From: Hallerella sp963652365
GTDB taxonomy: Bacteria > Fibrobacterota > Fibrobacteria > Fibrobacterales > Fibrobacteraceae
DNA length: 42,105 nucleotides
Assembly: GCA_963652365.1 (NCBI GenBank)
Contig: CAVJTH010000021.1
Location: forward strand, 1-42,105
Reading direction: 5' to 3'
Shown here: one piece after another, positions 6,744 through 14,901 of the stretch
Numbering within the stretch: the stretch's first letter is position 1
Layout of the letters: the number at the start of each line of letters is the position of its first letter
Program-made: the position numbers and the translations under genes
Notes under the pieces: model-generated
What the model was told of the DNA's origin: nothing
The model's input: the letters and a program-made list of their open reading frames with translations, nothing else
Databases searched by the model: none

Positions 6744-8312
6744 ATGAAAACTGCCGTGATCATCGGGGCTGGTCCCGCCGGGCTTACCGCCGCCTATGAA
6801 CTCCTGAAGACGACGGACGTGAAGCCCATTGTTCTCGAAGAAAACGATTTTGTCGGGGGAATTTCCCGGACGGCCGTTTTCAAGGGAAACCGCATGGACA
6901 TCGGCGGTCACCGTTTTTTCAGCAAGAGCGATACGGTGATGGACTGGTGGACGGACATCTTGCCGTTGCAAGGCGCTCCGAGCCGTGACGATCTTTCCAT
7001 CGAGCGACCCGTAAGCCTTTCTGCCGGAGGTCCCGACCCGGAAAGAGAAGACCGGGTAATGCTTGTCCGTTCCCGTCTTTCCCGGATTCTCTACACGCGC
7101 AAGCTTTTCGATTATCCGGTCAGCCTGAACGCCGCGACGATCAGGAACCTGGGACTGTGGCGAATGTTCAAGATAGGGATGAGCTATCTCAAGGTCTGCC
7201 TGCTCCCGAAGCGCAAGGAAGTTTCCCTGGAAGACTTCATGATCAACCGGTTTGGCGTGGAGCTTTATCGCACGTTCTTCCGGGACTACACGGAAAAGGT
7301 CTGGGGCATTCCCTGCGACAGGATCAGCGCGGATTGGGGCGCGCAGCGGATCAAGGGACTTTCGATCGGAAAGACGCTTCTTCATGCGGTGAAATCCATC
7401 TTGCCCAAAAAATCCGAATCGATTCGGCAGAAAGGAACGGAGACAAGCCTTATCGGGGAATTTCTCTATCCGAAGCTCGGACCGGGAGAACTCTGGGAAA
7501 CCGTTGCCGAAAGAATCCAGAAGCTCGGCGGCGAAATCCGCTTCCGTGCCAAGGCGACGTCTCTGGACGTTTCGGGAAAAAGTGTCTCCGCGGTGCATTA
7601 TACGGAAAACGGCGAAGAAAAAAGGCTGGAAGCCGATTACGTGCTCAGTACCATGCCCGTGAAGAATCTGGTCGAGGCTCTTCCGAATGTTCCGGGAGAG
7701 GTTTCCCGCGTTGCGAAGGGTCTTGTGTATCGGGATTTCATGACGGTGGGACTTCTGCTCGATTCGCTGGACATCGAAAATCCGGCGAAGGCGGGAACGC
7801 CCGAGAGCCGATTGAAGTTTGTCGCGGACAACTGGATTTACGTGCAGGAATCCGATGTCAAGCTCGGACGCATCCAGGTTTTCAACAACTGGAGTCCCTA
7901 CCTGGTTTCGGATCCTTCGAAAGTCTGGATTGGGCTTGAATATTTCGTGAACGAAGGCGACGAAATGTGGAACATGGCCGACAGGGAATTTATCGATTTC
8001 GCCATCGCGGAACTTGAAAGAATTCACGTGGCGAAGCGTTCCGCGGTTCGGGATTCGGTCCTTTTCCGCGTTCCGAAAACATATCCGGCGTATTTCGGGA
8101 CATACGGGGAATTCGGCAAGGTCCGCGAATATGTCGATTCCCTGGAAAACCTGTTCCTGATGGGTCGCAACGGGATGCACAAGTACAACAACATGGACCA
8201 CAGCATGCTCACCGCGATGGAAGCCGTCAAGTGCATCCGTGAAAATTCGAGCGACAAGTCCGCCATCTGGAACGTGAACGCCGAAGCGGAATACCACGAA
8301 GGAAAGCGGTAA
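6744..8312 (+). CDS. FAD/NAD(P)-dependent oxidoreductase, amine-oxidase / UDP-galactopyranose-mutase-like
   Basis: A 522-residue flavoprotein. The dinucleotide-binding signature GAGPAGLTAAYELL starts at residue 8, followed by the acidic residue of the second strand and the GGISRT and DIGGHRFFSKSD segments typical of the protoporphyrinogen-oxidase / UDP-galactopyranose-mutase branch. The C-terminus has the usual second FAD contact, around LENLFLMGRNGMHKYNNMDHS. The exact substrate cannot be read from sequence; a sugar nucleotide or lipid-linked sugar fits best with its position between a GtrA-like protein and a GT-C glycosyltransferase. It starts two bases after the gtrA stop. Cytoplasmic, possibly membrane-associated. 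Confidence 0.8.
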   Translation: MKTAVIIGAGPAGLTAAYELLKTTDVKPIVLEENDFVGGISRTAVFKGNRMDIGGHRFFSKSDTVMDWWTDILPLQGAPSRDDLSIERPVSLSAGGPDPEREDRVMLVRSRLSRILYTRKLFDYPVSLNAATIRNLGLWRMFKIGMSYLKVCLLPKRKEVSLEDFMINRFGVELYRTFFRDYTEKVWGIPCDRISADWGAQRIKGLSIGKTLLHAVKSILPKKSESIRQKGTETSLIGEFLYPKLGPGELWETVAERIQKLGGEIRFRAKATSLDVSGKSVSAVHYTENGEEKRLEADYVLSTMPVKNLVEALPNVPGEVSRVAKGLVYRDFMTVGLLLDSLDIENPAKAGTPESRLKFVADNWIYVQESDVKLGRIQVFNNWSPYLVSDPSKVWIGLEYFVNEGDEMWNMADREFIDFAIAELERIHVAKRSAVRDSVLFRVPKTYPAYFGTYGEFGKVREYVDSLENLFLMGRNGMHKYNNMDHSMLTAMEAVKCIRENSSDKSAIWNVNAEAEYHEGKR

Positions 8313-8355
8313 GGCACGTGATTGCATATCAATTAATTTTCAAGAATTCGGGTTG

Positions 8356-10137
8356 ATGTCGATGAGGAAAAAAATCGGGAAAGCGTTCCGCGCACCGGAA
8401 CCGTACTGCCTCCTGCTCTTCTTCTTGGGAATTCTTCTGTTCCTCTCTTCGCGGTTTGCGGTGGAAAACGTCGGGTATCGTTCGCTGCTCGACGAAAGAA
8501 ATGCGACATTCCCGATTGCGGAAAAGTTTCAGGACGGCGAAAAATTCGAAGTCTTTTTCGATGTCCGTTCAAGATTCGTCGGCGCCTTTGCGCTAAAGGT
8601 CATCCCGGACGACTGCGCGGAATCGGTCAAGATAAACGGCAACAGGATTTCGCTTTCCCATTTTCCGGGTCGATGCGATTTCGGCAACGGCTTTGTGCTC
8701 CCGGCGGATTCGATTGCGAAGTATGCGGACGGGGAAAATTTCCATTTCGAATTTCTCGTTCGAAACAACGGGGGAGTCGGCGGGTTGAACGTCAAGCCGA
8801 CGATGTCTTCGTCGTCGGTCGGAGTCTTCTCGTACATTTTGATTCTCGTTTCCTTTACCGCCTTCTTCGCCTGCCTGCTTCGAAGGTTCCATGTGGGAGT
8901 CTTGCCGGGAATCCTCTTGACGGCGGGCATCCTGTTGCGCGCCTTGATGTTTTCTTCGCTTTCCCATTCGCAATACGCCTACGATGTCGATGGACACTTG
9001 GACTACATTGAAATCGTTGCGGAAGAGCATCGAATTCCCGGAACGGATGACTGCTGGACATGCTACCATCCGCCTGTCTATTACGCGGTTTCTTCTGTTC
9101 CGTGGCTGCTTGGCTCTGTCCTGCATCTTGACGGCATTTCGGCTGTGCAGGCGGAAAGCCTCGCGCTTTCGATTTGCGTCCTGATTTTGGGATTCAAGAT
9201 CTTGCAAATGGTTCTTCCGAAAGGCGCGCTCCCCTTGGGAACCCTTCTGTGGACGTTCTGGCCGCTGCTCCTGCTGGTCGCTCCGCGCATCGGCAATGAC
9301 CAGCTGTTCTATTTTTTTCACCTTCTTTGCCTTTGGGGAGTCTTGAAATATATCCTTTCCAGGTCGTCGAAAGCGCTTCTGTGCGCGGCGCTAGCGGCGG
9401 GTCTGAGCTACTGGACAAAGAGTACGGGCGCGATCACGCTTGCGACTTTCGCGCTGGGGCTCGCTTTCGGCTATTTTCCGCGCGAGACGGTCTTTCCTAA
9501 AAAATCGGAGGTGGTTTCTCTCGGCATTCTTGTCGTCGTCTGCCTGGGAATCCTGGGTGCTCGCCTATGGGGCGACGCTTCGCTTGTCGGAAATTCCAGC
9601 GGGCTTCATTCCGGGCTCGCCGTCCCGAACAGCTTTGGAAACTACGCCTATTTCGATTTGAAGAATTACATGCTGAATCCTTTCACAAGTCCCTGGGACG
9701 AATCGCTGGGTAGAGAATTCTTCTGGAACTATGCGCTCAAGACCTCCCTGTTTGGCGAATTTCGAATCTTTAGGTTCCCGCTTGGAGAAACGCTCGGCGC
9801 TGCCATCGGGACGAGCCTTCTGGTTCTTGTCGTATGCGCTTTCCGCGGATTCTGGAAATCGAAAATGGATCGCGTTCAAGTTCTTCTGCTCCTGCAAATC
9901 GCGATGTTCCTTGCCGCGTTGATGTATTTGCGGATAACGGTGCCGTTTGCCTGCAGCAATGATTTCCGCTACATCTTGCCGGTTCTCGCGAGCTTTATCC
10001 CGTTTGTCTGTCTTGGGACTTTCGTGAAACCTTCCGGTCGAAAGTGGAAAGCGCTCATGATGGGAAACGGAATCGTCTTTGCCGGGCTTTCCGTTTGGTT
10101 TGCCCTGCTGATTCTCGTTAAGAATTCAGGGTTCTAA
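8356..10137 (+). CDS. Multi-pass GT-C-type glycosyltransferase-like membrane protein
   Basis: A roughly 593-residue protein with an N-terminal membrane helix, a soluble beta-rich insert (about residues 35-140) and then some ten membrane helices. Just after a membrane segment it has YDVDGHLDYIEIV, the Asp-bearing first-loop motif expected of GT-C enzymes (GT39/PMT/ArnT-like) that use polyprenyl-phosphate sugars. An upstream TTG (8353) and a second ATG (8362) are alternative starts; no strong ribosome site distinguishes them. It closes the argA-gtrA-flavoprotein group after a 43-base gap. It probably adds a sugar to an envelope polymer or protein on the periplasmic side; the acceptor is unknown. 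Confidence 0.75.
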   Translation: MSMRKKIGKAFRAPEPYCLLLFFLGILLFLSSRFAVENVGYRSLLDERNATFPIAEKFQDGEKFEVFFDVRSRFVGAFALKVIPDDCAESVKINGNRISLSHFPGRCDFGNGFVLPADSIAKYADGENFHFEFLVRNNGGVGGLNVKPTMSSSSVGVFSYILILVSFTAFFACLLRRFHVGVLPGILLTAGILLRALMFSSLSHSQYAYDVDGHLDYIEIVAEEHRIPGTDDCWTCYHPPVYYAVSSVPWLLGSVLHLDGISAVQAESLALSICVLILGFKILQMVLPKGALPLGTLLWTFWPLLLLVAPRIGNDQLFYFFHLLCLWGVLKYILSRSSKALLCAALAAGLSYWTKSTGAITLATFALGLAFGYFPRETVFPKKSEVVSLGILVVVCLGILGARLWGDASLVGNSSGLHSGLAVPNSFGNYAYFDLKNYMLNPFTSPWDESLGREFFWNYALKTSLFGEFRIFRFPLGETLGAAIGTSLLVLVVCAFRGFWKSKMDRVQVLLLLQIAMFLAALMYLRITVPFACSNDFRYILPVLASFIPFVCLGTFVKPSGRKWKALMMGNGIVFAGLSVWFALLILVKNSGF

Positions 10138-10140
10138 CTT

Positions 10141-10149
10141 TGCTAGATT
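10141..10149 (+). promoter_or_regulatory. Extended -10 promoter giving a probably leaderless mRNA
   Basis: TGC followed by TAGATT (10144-10149) forms an extended -10 box. The ATG of the M16 peptidase starts at 10156, six bases later, at the predicted transcription start. No -35 or Shine-Dalgarno is evident. Confidence 0.5.
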
Positions 10150-10155
10150 AGGCGC

Positions 10156-11400
10156 ATGTTTCGACAGAAGATTTTGAAAACCGAACTGGAAAACGGGATC
10201 ACGGTTGTCACGGATTACATGCCCGGAGCCTATTCCGCAAATGTGGGCGCGTGGATTCCGCGGGGTTCGCGCAATGAAAGTTCGGAGACGAACGGTCTCG
10301 CCCATTTTTACGAACATCTCGTCTTCAAGGGAACGGAAAGGCGCTCGGCGTTTGAAATCGCCCATCTGATCGAGGATCGCGGGGGAAACCTCGAAGCCTA
10401 TACGACCCGTCAGGAAACCGGATTTTACGCACAGGTCGTTCGCGAGGATGTGCCTCTTGCGCTCGACGTGATTTCCGACATGCTGATGCATCCGCGGTTT
10501 GATTGCCGCGAAGTGGAAAAGGAACGAAAGGTCGTCATCGAGGAAGTCCACAGCTACGAGGATATCGCCGAGGAATGCGTCGGGGATCTTTTTAACGAAA
10601 TTCATTACCAGGGATGCGGGCTCGCGTTGCCGATCGCGGGAACCGTCAAGACGGTCAAGGGGCTGACGCGCGAAAATCTCGTCGAATGCGAGCGGGAAGT
10701 TCTTGAAGACTTGCCGCTGACCGTTTGCGCGGTCGGCAAAATCGACCATGAAAGAATCGTCGATCTGGTGCGAAAAGGTTTCGAAGAGAAGAAGTCCGCA
10801 AGGCGTATCGGTGAAAATCCTTACTGTGCCCATGCGACGCGAAAGACAAGGAGCAAAAAGGACTTGAACCAGTCGAATCTCTTTTGGGGAACGAGCTTCG
10901 ACTTTCGGGATGGAAACATCGATTTCTTGCGGGCGCTTGGACTCTTCAATGTCGCCTTTGGCGCCGACATGGGTTCGAGACTTTTCCAGAAAGTTCGCGA
11001 AGAACGCGGGCTTGCCTATTCCGTGTATTCGATGACGGACGTGTATCGGGACGTTCTCGGGTGGGGTATATCGCTTGCGACCGCACCGCACAAGATGGAA
11101 GAAGCGCTGGAAATCGCCCTGCGCGAATTTCGGAATTTTCTGGCGAACGGTTTCGACAGGGGCGAACTGGAACGCACGAAGCGGAACATCATCGGAGGAC
11201 TGCGCATCGGTTCGGACAGCGCGGAAAAGCGTCTGATGCGCCTTGCCGACCAGATGCTTCATCTGGGACGCGTCTATACGATGGCGGAAACGGAATCGCA
11301 GGTGCGAAAGTTTTCGGAAGACCGCCTGATGGAACTCTTGCGCGAAGCGTTCGCCAGGGCTCCGTTCGCGACGGCGGTGGTAAAGCCCGCGAAAGGATGA
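10156..11400 (+). CDS. M16-family zinc metallopeptidase (processing-peptidase-like)
   Basis: A 414-residue protein with the inverted zinc motif HFYEH (His50, Glu53, His54) inside GLAHFYEHLVFKGT, and the third ligand Glu130 in ERKVVIEEVHSYED, 76 residues later as is usual. The C-terminal half has the second M16 repeat, including a RGLAYSVYS-type segment. The length fits the short bacterial group related to mitochondrial processing peptidase (YmxG/PqqL type). No signal peptide, so cytoplasmic unless exported otherwise. It follows an extended -10 box by six bases without a ribosome site. The substrate is unknown. murD follows 62 bases later with its own -10 box. Confidence 0.9.
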   Translation: MFRQKILKTELENGITVVTDYMPGAYSANVGAWIPRGSRNESSETNGLAHFYEHLVFKGTERRSAFEIAHLIEDRGGNLEAYTTRQETGFYAQVVREDVPLALDVISDMLMHPRFDCREVEKERKVVIEEVHSYEDIAEECVGDLFNEIHYQGCGLALPIAGTVKTVKGLTRENLVECEREVLEDLPLTVCAVGKIDHERIVDLVRKGFEEKKSARRIGENPYCAHATRKTRSKKDLNQSNLFWGTSFDFRDGNIDFLRALGLFNVAFGADMGSRLFQKVREERGLAYSVYSMTDVYRDVLGWGISLATAPHKMEEALEIALREFRNFLANGFDRGELERTKRNIIGGLRIGSDSAEKRLMRLADQMLHLGRVYTMAETESQVRKFSEDRLMELLREAFARAPFATAVVKPAKG

Positions 11401-11430
11401 AGTCCACTCTCCTTTTCGTCGCGATAATTC

Positions 11431-11436
11431 TATAAT
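11431..11436 (+). promoter_or_regulatory. -10 box for murD
   Basis: Perfect TATAAT 26 bases before the murD ATG, with GAGGA (11452-11456) as ribosome site. No good -35 hexamer is visible at 16-18 bases upstream, so strength is uncertain. Confidence 0.45.
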
Positions 11437-11462
11437 AGGCAAAGCAAGAACGAGGACTTTCT

Positions 11463-12794
11463 ATGCAGAATATCGTAAGCCCGGTGGGCATTCTGGGATT
11501 TGGTGTCGAAGGCAAGAGCACGCTGAATTACCTTGTGCGAAATGGTGTCAAGGACATTGTCGTGATGGACAGAAATCCGGTAGAACTTCCCGAACTGCCA
11601 GGCGACGTGAATGTCAAGCTCTTTAGCGGCGAAAGCTACATGGACGGTCTCAAGGATTCCGTCACCGTCGTTCGCTCGGCGGGAATCTATCCGCTTCAAA
11701 ACGAGCTTTTCCGTTTCCAGACAAACGGTGGCGTTCTCACCAGCCAAATCGAGATTTTTCTGAACGAAACGAAGTCCCGCTCGGTCATCGGCGTGACGGG
11801 AACGCTCGGCAAGGGAAGCACGGTCAGCATGATTCATCATGCGCTCGAAGCCTGCAATGTTCCCTGCGCGATTGGTGGAAATTTTGGCGTGCCTGCGCTC
11901 GACCTTTTAAAGGACGATTCGCCGGACCGCGTCTCGATTCTCGAACTTTCGTCGTTCCAGCTGATGACGCTTTCCGTTTCGCCGCGCATCGGCGTCGTAT
12001 TGCGCGTTTCGACGGAACATCTGGACTGGCACCGTTCTGTGGAGGAATATCGCGATGCCAAGGCGAACCTTGTCCGCTGGCAAAAGCGCAACGACTACTG
12101 CGTTTACATTCGCGATGCGGCTCCGTCGGCGGCGATTGCGAGAGAAAGCGGAGCGCAAAAGCTTTCTTACGGAAGCAAGGATGCCGATGCGGTCTTTACG
12201 GCGGATTCCGTTTCGATAGACGGCTATACGCTGCGGCTTTCGGAATGCAAGATTCGCGGAGCATACCAGCTCGAAAACATGGCGGCTGCGCTGCTCGCGG
12301 TAAAGGCTCTGGGCGCGGACGTTCCGACGGCCCTGCAATCGCTCAAGTCTTACGAACCTCTCAAGTATCGCATGGAATTCAAGGGCGAAAGGAACGGCAT
12401 CGAATTTTACAATGATTCCTATGCGACGCGTCCCGACGCGACGATCGCCGCGGTGAAAAGCATGAAGCGTCCCTTTGCGCTAATACTCGGGGGCTCCGAA
12501 AAGAATGCGGATTTCACCGAACTTTCGAATGTCCTTGCCGGGATTTCGAACCTGAAAAGAGTTTCGCTCATCGGCGCGACAGCGGAAAGAATGCTCGCTT
12601 CGCTCCGGGAAAACGGAGTCTCCGTTCCGATGAAGATTTTTCCGGATCTCGACGAGGCCTTTGCGGATGCGTGCTCGCTCGGATCGGGAAGCTCGGTGCT
12701 GCTTTCTCCCGCCTGCGCGAGCTTTGGACTGTTCAAGAACTACAAGGTGCGCGGCGAATGCTTTGACCGGCTGGTGGATGGGGTGAAGGGATAG
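11463..12794 (+). CDS. murD: UDP-N-acetylmuramoyl-L-alanine--D-glutamate ligase
   Basis: Adds D-glutamate to UDP-MurNAc-L-Ala using ATP. The 443-residue length is normal. MurD marks seen: ELSSFQL, HLDWH, the lysine expected to be carbamylated in YRDAKANLV, and the C-terminal LSPACASFGLFKNY...RGECF. Two motifs are unusual: the P-loop reads GTLGKGST (residues 113-120), with an extra Gly between the Lys and Ser of the usual GTNGKST, and the second ATP motif reads NDSYATRPDA where NDSKATN is common. Some other bacterial MurDs are known to vary at the Lys. It works with the MurI product from the window's left end. About 175 bases with no gene follow. Confidence 0.9.
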   Translation: MQNIVSPVGILGFGVEGKSTLNYLVRNGVKDIVVMDRNPVELPELPGDVNVKLFSGESYMDGLKDSVTVVRSAGIYPLQNELFRFQTNGGVLTSQIEIFLNETKSRSVIGVTGTLGKGSTVSMIHHALEACNVPCAIGGNFGVPALDLLKDDSPDRVSILELSSFQLMTLSVSPRIGVVLRVSTEHLDWHRSVEEYRDAKANLVRWQKRNDYCVYIRDAAPSAAIARESGAQKLSYGSKDADAVFTADSVSIDGYTLRLSECKIRGAYQLENMAAALLAVKALGADVPTALQSLKSYEPLKYRMEFKGERNGIEFYNDSYATRPDATIAAVKSMKRPFALILGGSEKNADFTELSNVLAGISNLKRVSLIGATAERMLASLRENGVSVPMKIFPDLDEAFADACSLGSGSSVLLSPACASFGLFKNYKVRGECFDRLVDGVKG

Positions 12795-12969
12795 AGTAAA
12801 AACAAATCTTTTCGCTATATCGAAAGAATTTAAATAAAGTTCTTGAATATTTCGCCATAAAGAAATATGTTTGTCTGCTTGGATGTTGTTCGAAGCGTCT
12901 ATTTGGAAAATTTGGGCATTTGTCGATGAACGAATTCGATTTTTCGAAAGAGTGATTAGTATTGGATGC
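12795..12969. other. AT-rich intergenic stretch between convergent units
   Basis: About 175 bases between murD (+) and the decayed lipoprotein frame (-). It holds a weak imperfect hairpin (CTTTTCG / CGAAAG around 12811-12826) that could end murD transcription, but there is no T-run. I see no gene. Confidence 0.4.
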
Positions 12970-13170
12970 TTAAGAATTTTCCGTTCCGCGGGCCACTAGA
13001 ACAGCTCGGTCTGCGGCGAGGCGGGCAGCGCGCGTCCGCATACGAAGGACCTTGTCGCGTTCCGCTCCGTAGTTCACGATGTTCGTACGGTTTTGGTAGG
13101 TGACGTCGCGCTCGCCATAATCCGTGCGGGGGGGCATCGCGCAACCGGAAAAGAGACGTGCGGCTATCAA
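12970..13170 (-). pseudogene. Decayed paralogue of the 21633 lipoprotein
   Basis: The frame encodes about 66 residues in which SGCAM, then RTDYGERDVTYQNRTNIVNY and GAER are nearly identical to the start of the intact lipoprotein at 21633-22124. After that the sequence diverges and stops, so most of the mature protein and the C-terminal membrane helix are missing. There is no ATG: the signal-peptide codons run back into TAA within a nine-base A tract, suggesting loss of the start or a slippage frameshift. DNA identity with 21996-22081 is about 90% by eye over some 75 bases. Probably non-functional, in the same position relative to its neighbours as the intact copy. Confidence 0.7.
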
Positions 13171-13202
13171 GAAGACTGAAACTTGAATTTTTTTTTATGG
13201 GA

Positions 13203-14729
13203 TTATTCCTGAGATGTTTTGGGCTTCGCTTCGACATTTTCGTTGTAGAGGGGAAGTGCCACGTTGGCAAGATTTGTGCGAATGTAGAGATCTGAACCGT
13301 CCGTTTGGCGGTTGGCATAGAAGAAGTGCAGATGATGCCAGGAACCGTCCGTCCACTGCCCGTCCGCTCCGCAGGCCTGTTCGCTTGCGAGCGTGGCGGC
13401 AAGCGGTTCGCCTTCATGGCAACCATGGTTGTTTTCCGCGAGTGTGCGGATGTTCACGATGCCCGGTGTCGCAAAGTGCGTTCCGCCTAGATCGACGGCA
13501 AGCACGCCATCGACAAAAATCCATGTATCATCGGTTCCGACAACTTCGAAAGTTTCCTGGTTTGTCGAATCGGTATTGTTCGCCTTGTGATACTTGAAGT
13601 TTGCGTAGCCCATCATCGTAAAGTTGTAGTTGCGGAGATGTTGCGCGCCGAGCGTGCCATGCGCGCTTGCGATGTTTACCGCGGCATCCACGCTAAGTCC
13701 GCGCGCTCCGCCATATTGGTTCCAGTCCGCGCAAAGAGTGGAGGTTTTGTTGCCTTCGAAGTCGGCCTGTACACTTGCATACTGGTAATTATATGGGGGG
13801 CAGAAGATCGAGAAGCTCTGCGGTCCCCATTGGTCCGTGCCTGGCGCCATGCCGCTCCGCATCTGCGTCCCGGGATCCACCGCGTCGAGCGGGAAATAGC
13901 CGCCGTTGTTGTAGTTGGCGTTCAGTTCGCTGTATTGTGAATTGTCGGAGGCAAGGGGAACGTGGATGGTTGTCTTGGACGTCTTGTTTACCCCGGAAAC
14001 GTCCTCGAACCACTGTTCGAAATGCGAGTTGTCGCACGCTTCGTTCAGCTTGTGGACATGAGCTCCTTGCAAATAAAGGGATTCCCCTGTTTCGTTGTCG
14101 AGATCGAAAGTCAGATAGGGTTGCACCATGCCCGGCGTGTAATAGATCGTATTGGCCCAGGCGGTTCCCCCGGAGTTCCTGGATTCTTCGCCTAGGCAGG
14201 TGTTCTTGAGAACGCCCGTGAAAGTTGTTCCCTGGGATTGCTTGAAGCCGCGCTGGACCTGGTTTATGTAACCGGGAACCTTTGTCGAGCATTGTCCATA
14301 CATGAGAGTGCCGCCTGTCGGAGATTTTGAGCTTTGCTGCAAATAGGTGGGGAGTACCGGATTCGCGACCAGGGGAAGCCCGTCTGTGCCAAGCGCGACT
14401 CCCGCTTTGGACGCGACGTTTCCGCATGTGCTGTGGTAGGCGGAAAGATTTTTCCAGGAAATATCGTATCCTGGGAGACCATATTTGTAAATGGCATCCA
14501 GATTCTTGACGGATTCCTCGGCGAAGTTCTCGAAGTCCGGATGGCTCGGCATAAAGTCGCGGATGATCAGATCCAGGACGATTCCGTTTTGGCTGCTGTT
14601 CTGCAGCTTTTTTTCTTCAAGGGGTTGTATTTCTCTTTCCACTTTCGAAAACGGAGATTCGTCCGAGCAGCCCGAAAGAGCGAAGCACACGCTCGAGAAA
14701 AGAATTCCTGAAAAGGTTCGCATCTTCAT
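13203..14729 (-). CDS. Fibro-slime-domain lipoprotein
   Basis: A 508-residue secreted lipoprotein: signal with lipobox ALSGC (Cys about 21), a short charged linker, then a long fibro-slime (PA14-like) region. The hallmark FEVVGTDDTWIFVDG, followed by DLGG and a late HHLHFFYANRQ, is clear in residues about 390-490. The family is abundant in Fibrobacter and is linked to surface adhesion to plant cell wall. AAGGA lies eight bases before the start, directly after the stop of the remnant at 14742. Its start GCSDESPFSKVE resembles that of the paralogue-cluster lipoprotein at 22397 (GCSDENAFSAAE), so the lipoprotein N-terminus may be shared. It likely sits on the cell surface or outer membrane. Confidence 0.85.
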   Translation of the reverse strand: MKMRTFSGILFSSVCFALSGCSDESPFSKVEREIQPLEEKKLQNSSQNGIVLDLIIRDFMPSHPDFENFAEESVKNLDAIYKYGLPGYDISWKNLSAYHSTCGNVASKAGVALGTDGLPLVANPVLPTYLQQSSKSPTGGTLMYGQCSTKVPGYINQVQRGFKQSQGTTFTGVLKNTCLGEESRNSGGTAWANTIYYTPGMVQPYLTFDLDNETGESLYLQGAHVHKLNEACDNSHFEQWFEDVSGVNKTSKTTIHVPLASDNSQYSELNANYNNGGYFPLDAVDPGTQMRSGMAPGTDQWGPQSFSIFCPPYNYQYASVQADFEGNKTSTLCADWNQYGGARGLSVDAAVNIASAHGTLGAQHLRNYNFTMMGYANFKYHKANNTDSTNQETFEVVGTDDTWIFVDGVLAVDLGGTHFATPGIVNIRTLAENNHGCHEGEPLAATLASEQACGADGQWTDGSWHHLHFFYANRQTDGSDLYIRTNLANVALPLYNENVEAKPKTSQE

Positions 14730-14741
14730 GGATAATTTCCT

Positions 14742-14852
14742 TTAATACAGATACCACTTCCACTTGACTGTACAGTTTGTATTCCTGTCGTCGCTTTGAT
14801 ATTGCACGTCGTAGTCTTCGAGATAGCCGACATGGGAAACGCTGTGGAACTG
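14742..14852 (-). pseudogene. C-terminal remnant of the Ser/Cys-rich lipoprotein family
   Basis: An open stretch of 36 codons with no start, bounded upstream by TAG. It reads GYLEDYDVQYQS, then VKWKWYLY before TAA, matching the end of the intact lipoprotein at 22397 (GYLGDYTTVEQS ... LEWEWYLY). It lies between the barrel gene and the fibro-slime gene, the same slot as the intact gene in the right-hand cluster, and shows the left cluster is a degraded duplicate. Confidence 0.7.
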
Positions 14853-14901
14853 CTAGAGACGAGCACCGGGCAAACTTTTGCAAGAATCATTGCGTGCCTC
14901 T

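Noticed and set aside
6723..8327. 534-codon minus-strand frame opposite the flavoprotein
   Set aside because: Covers almost the same span as the well-supported FAD enzyme and shows no motif.
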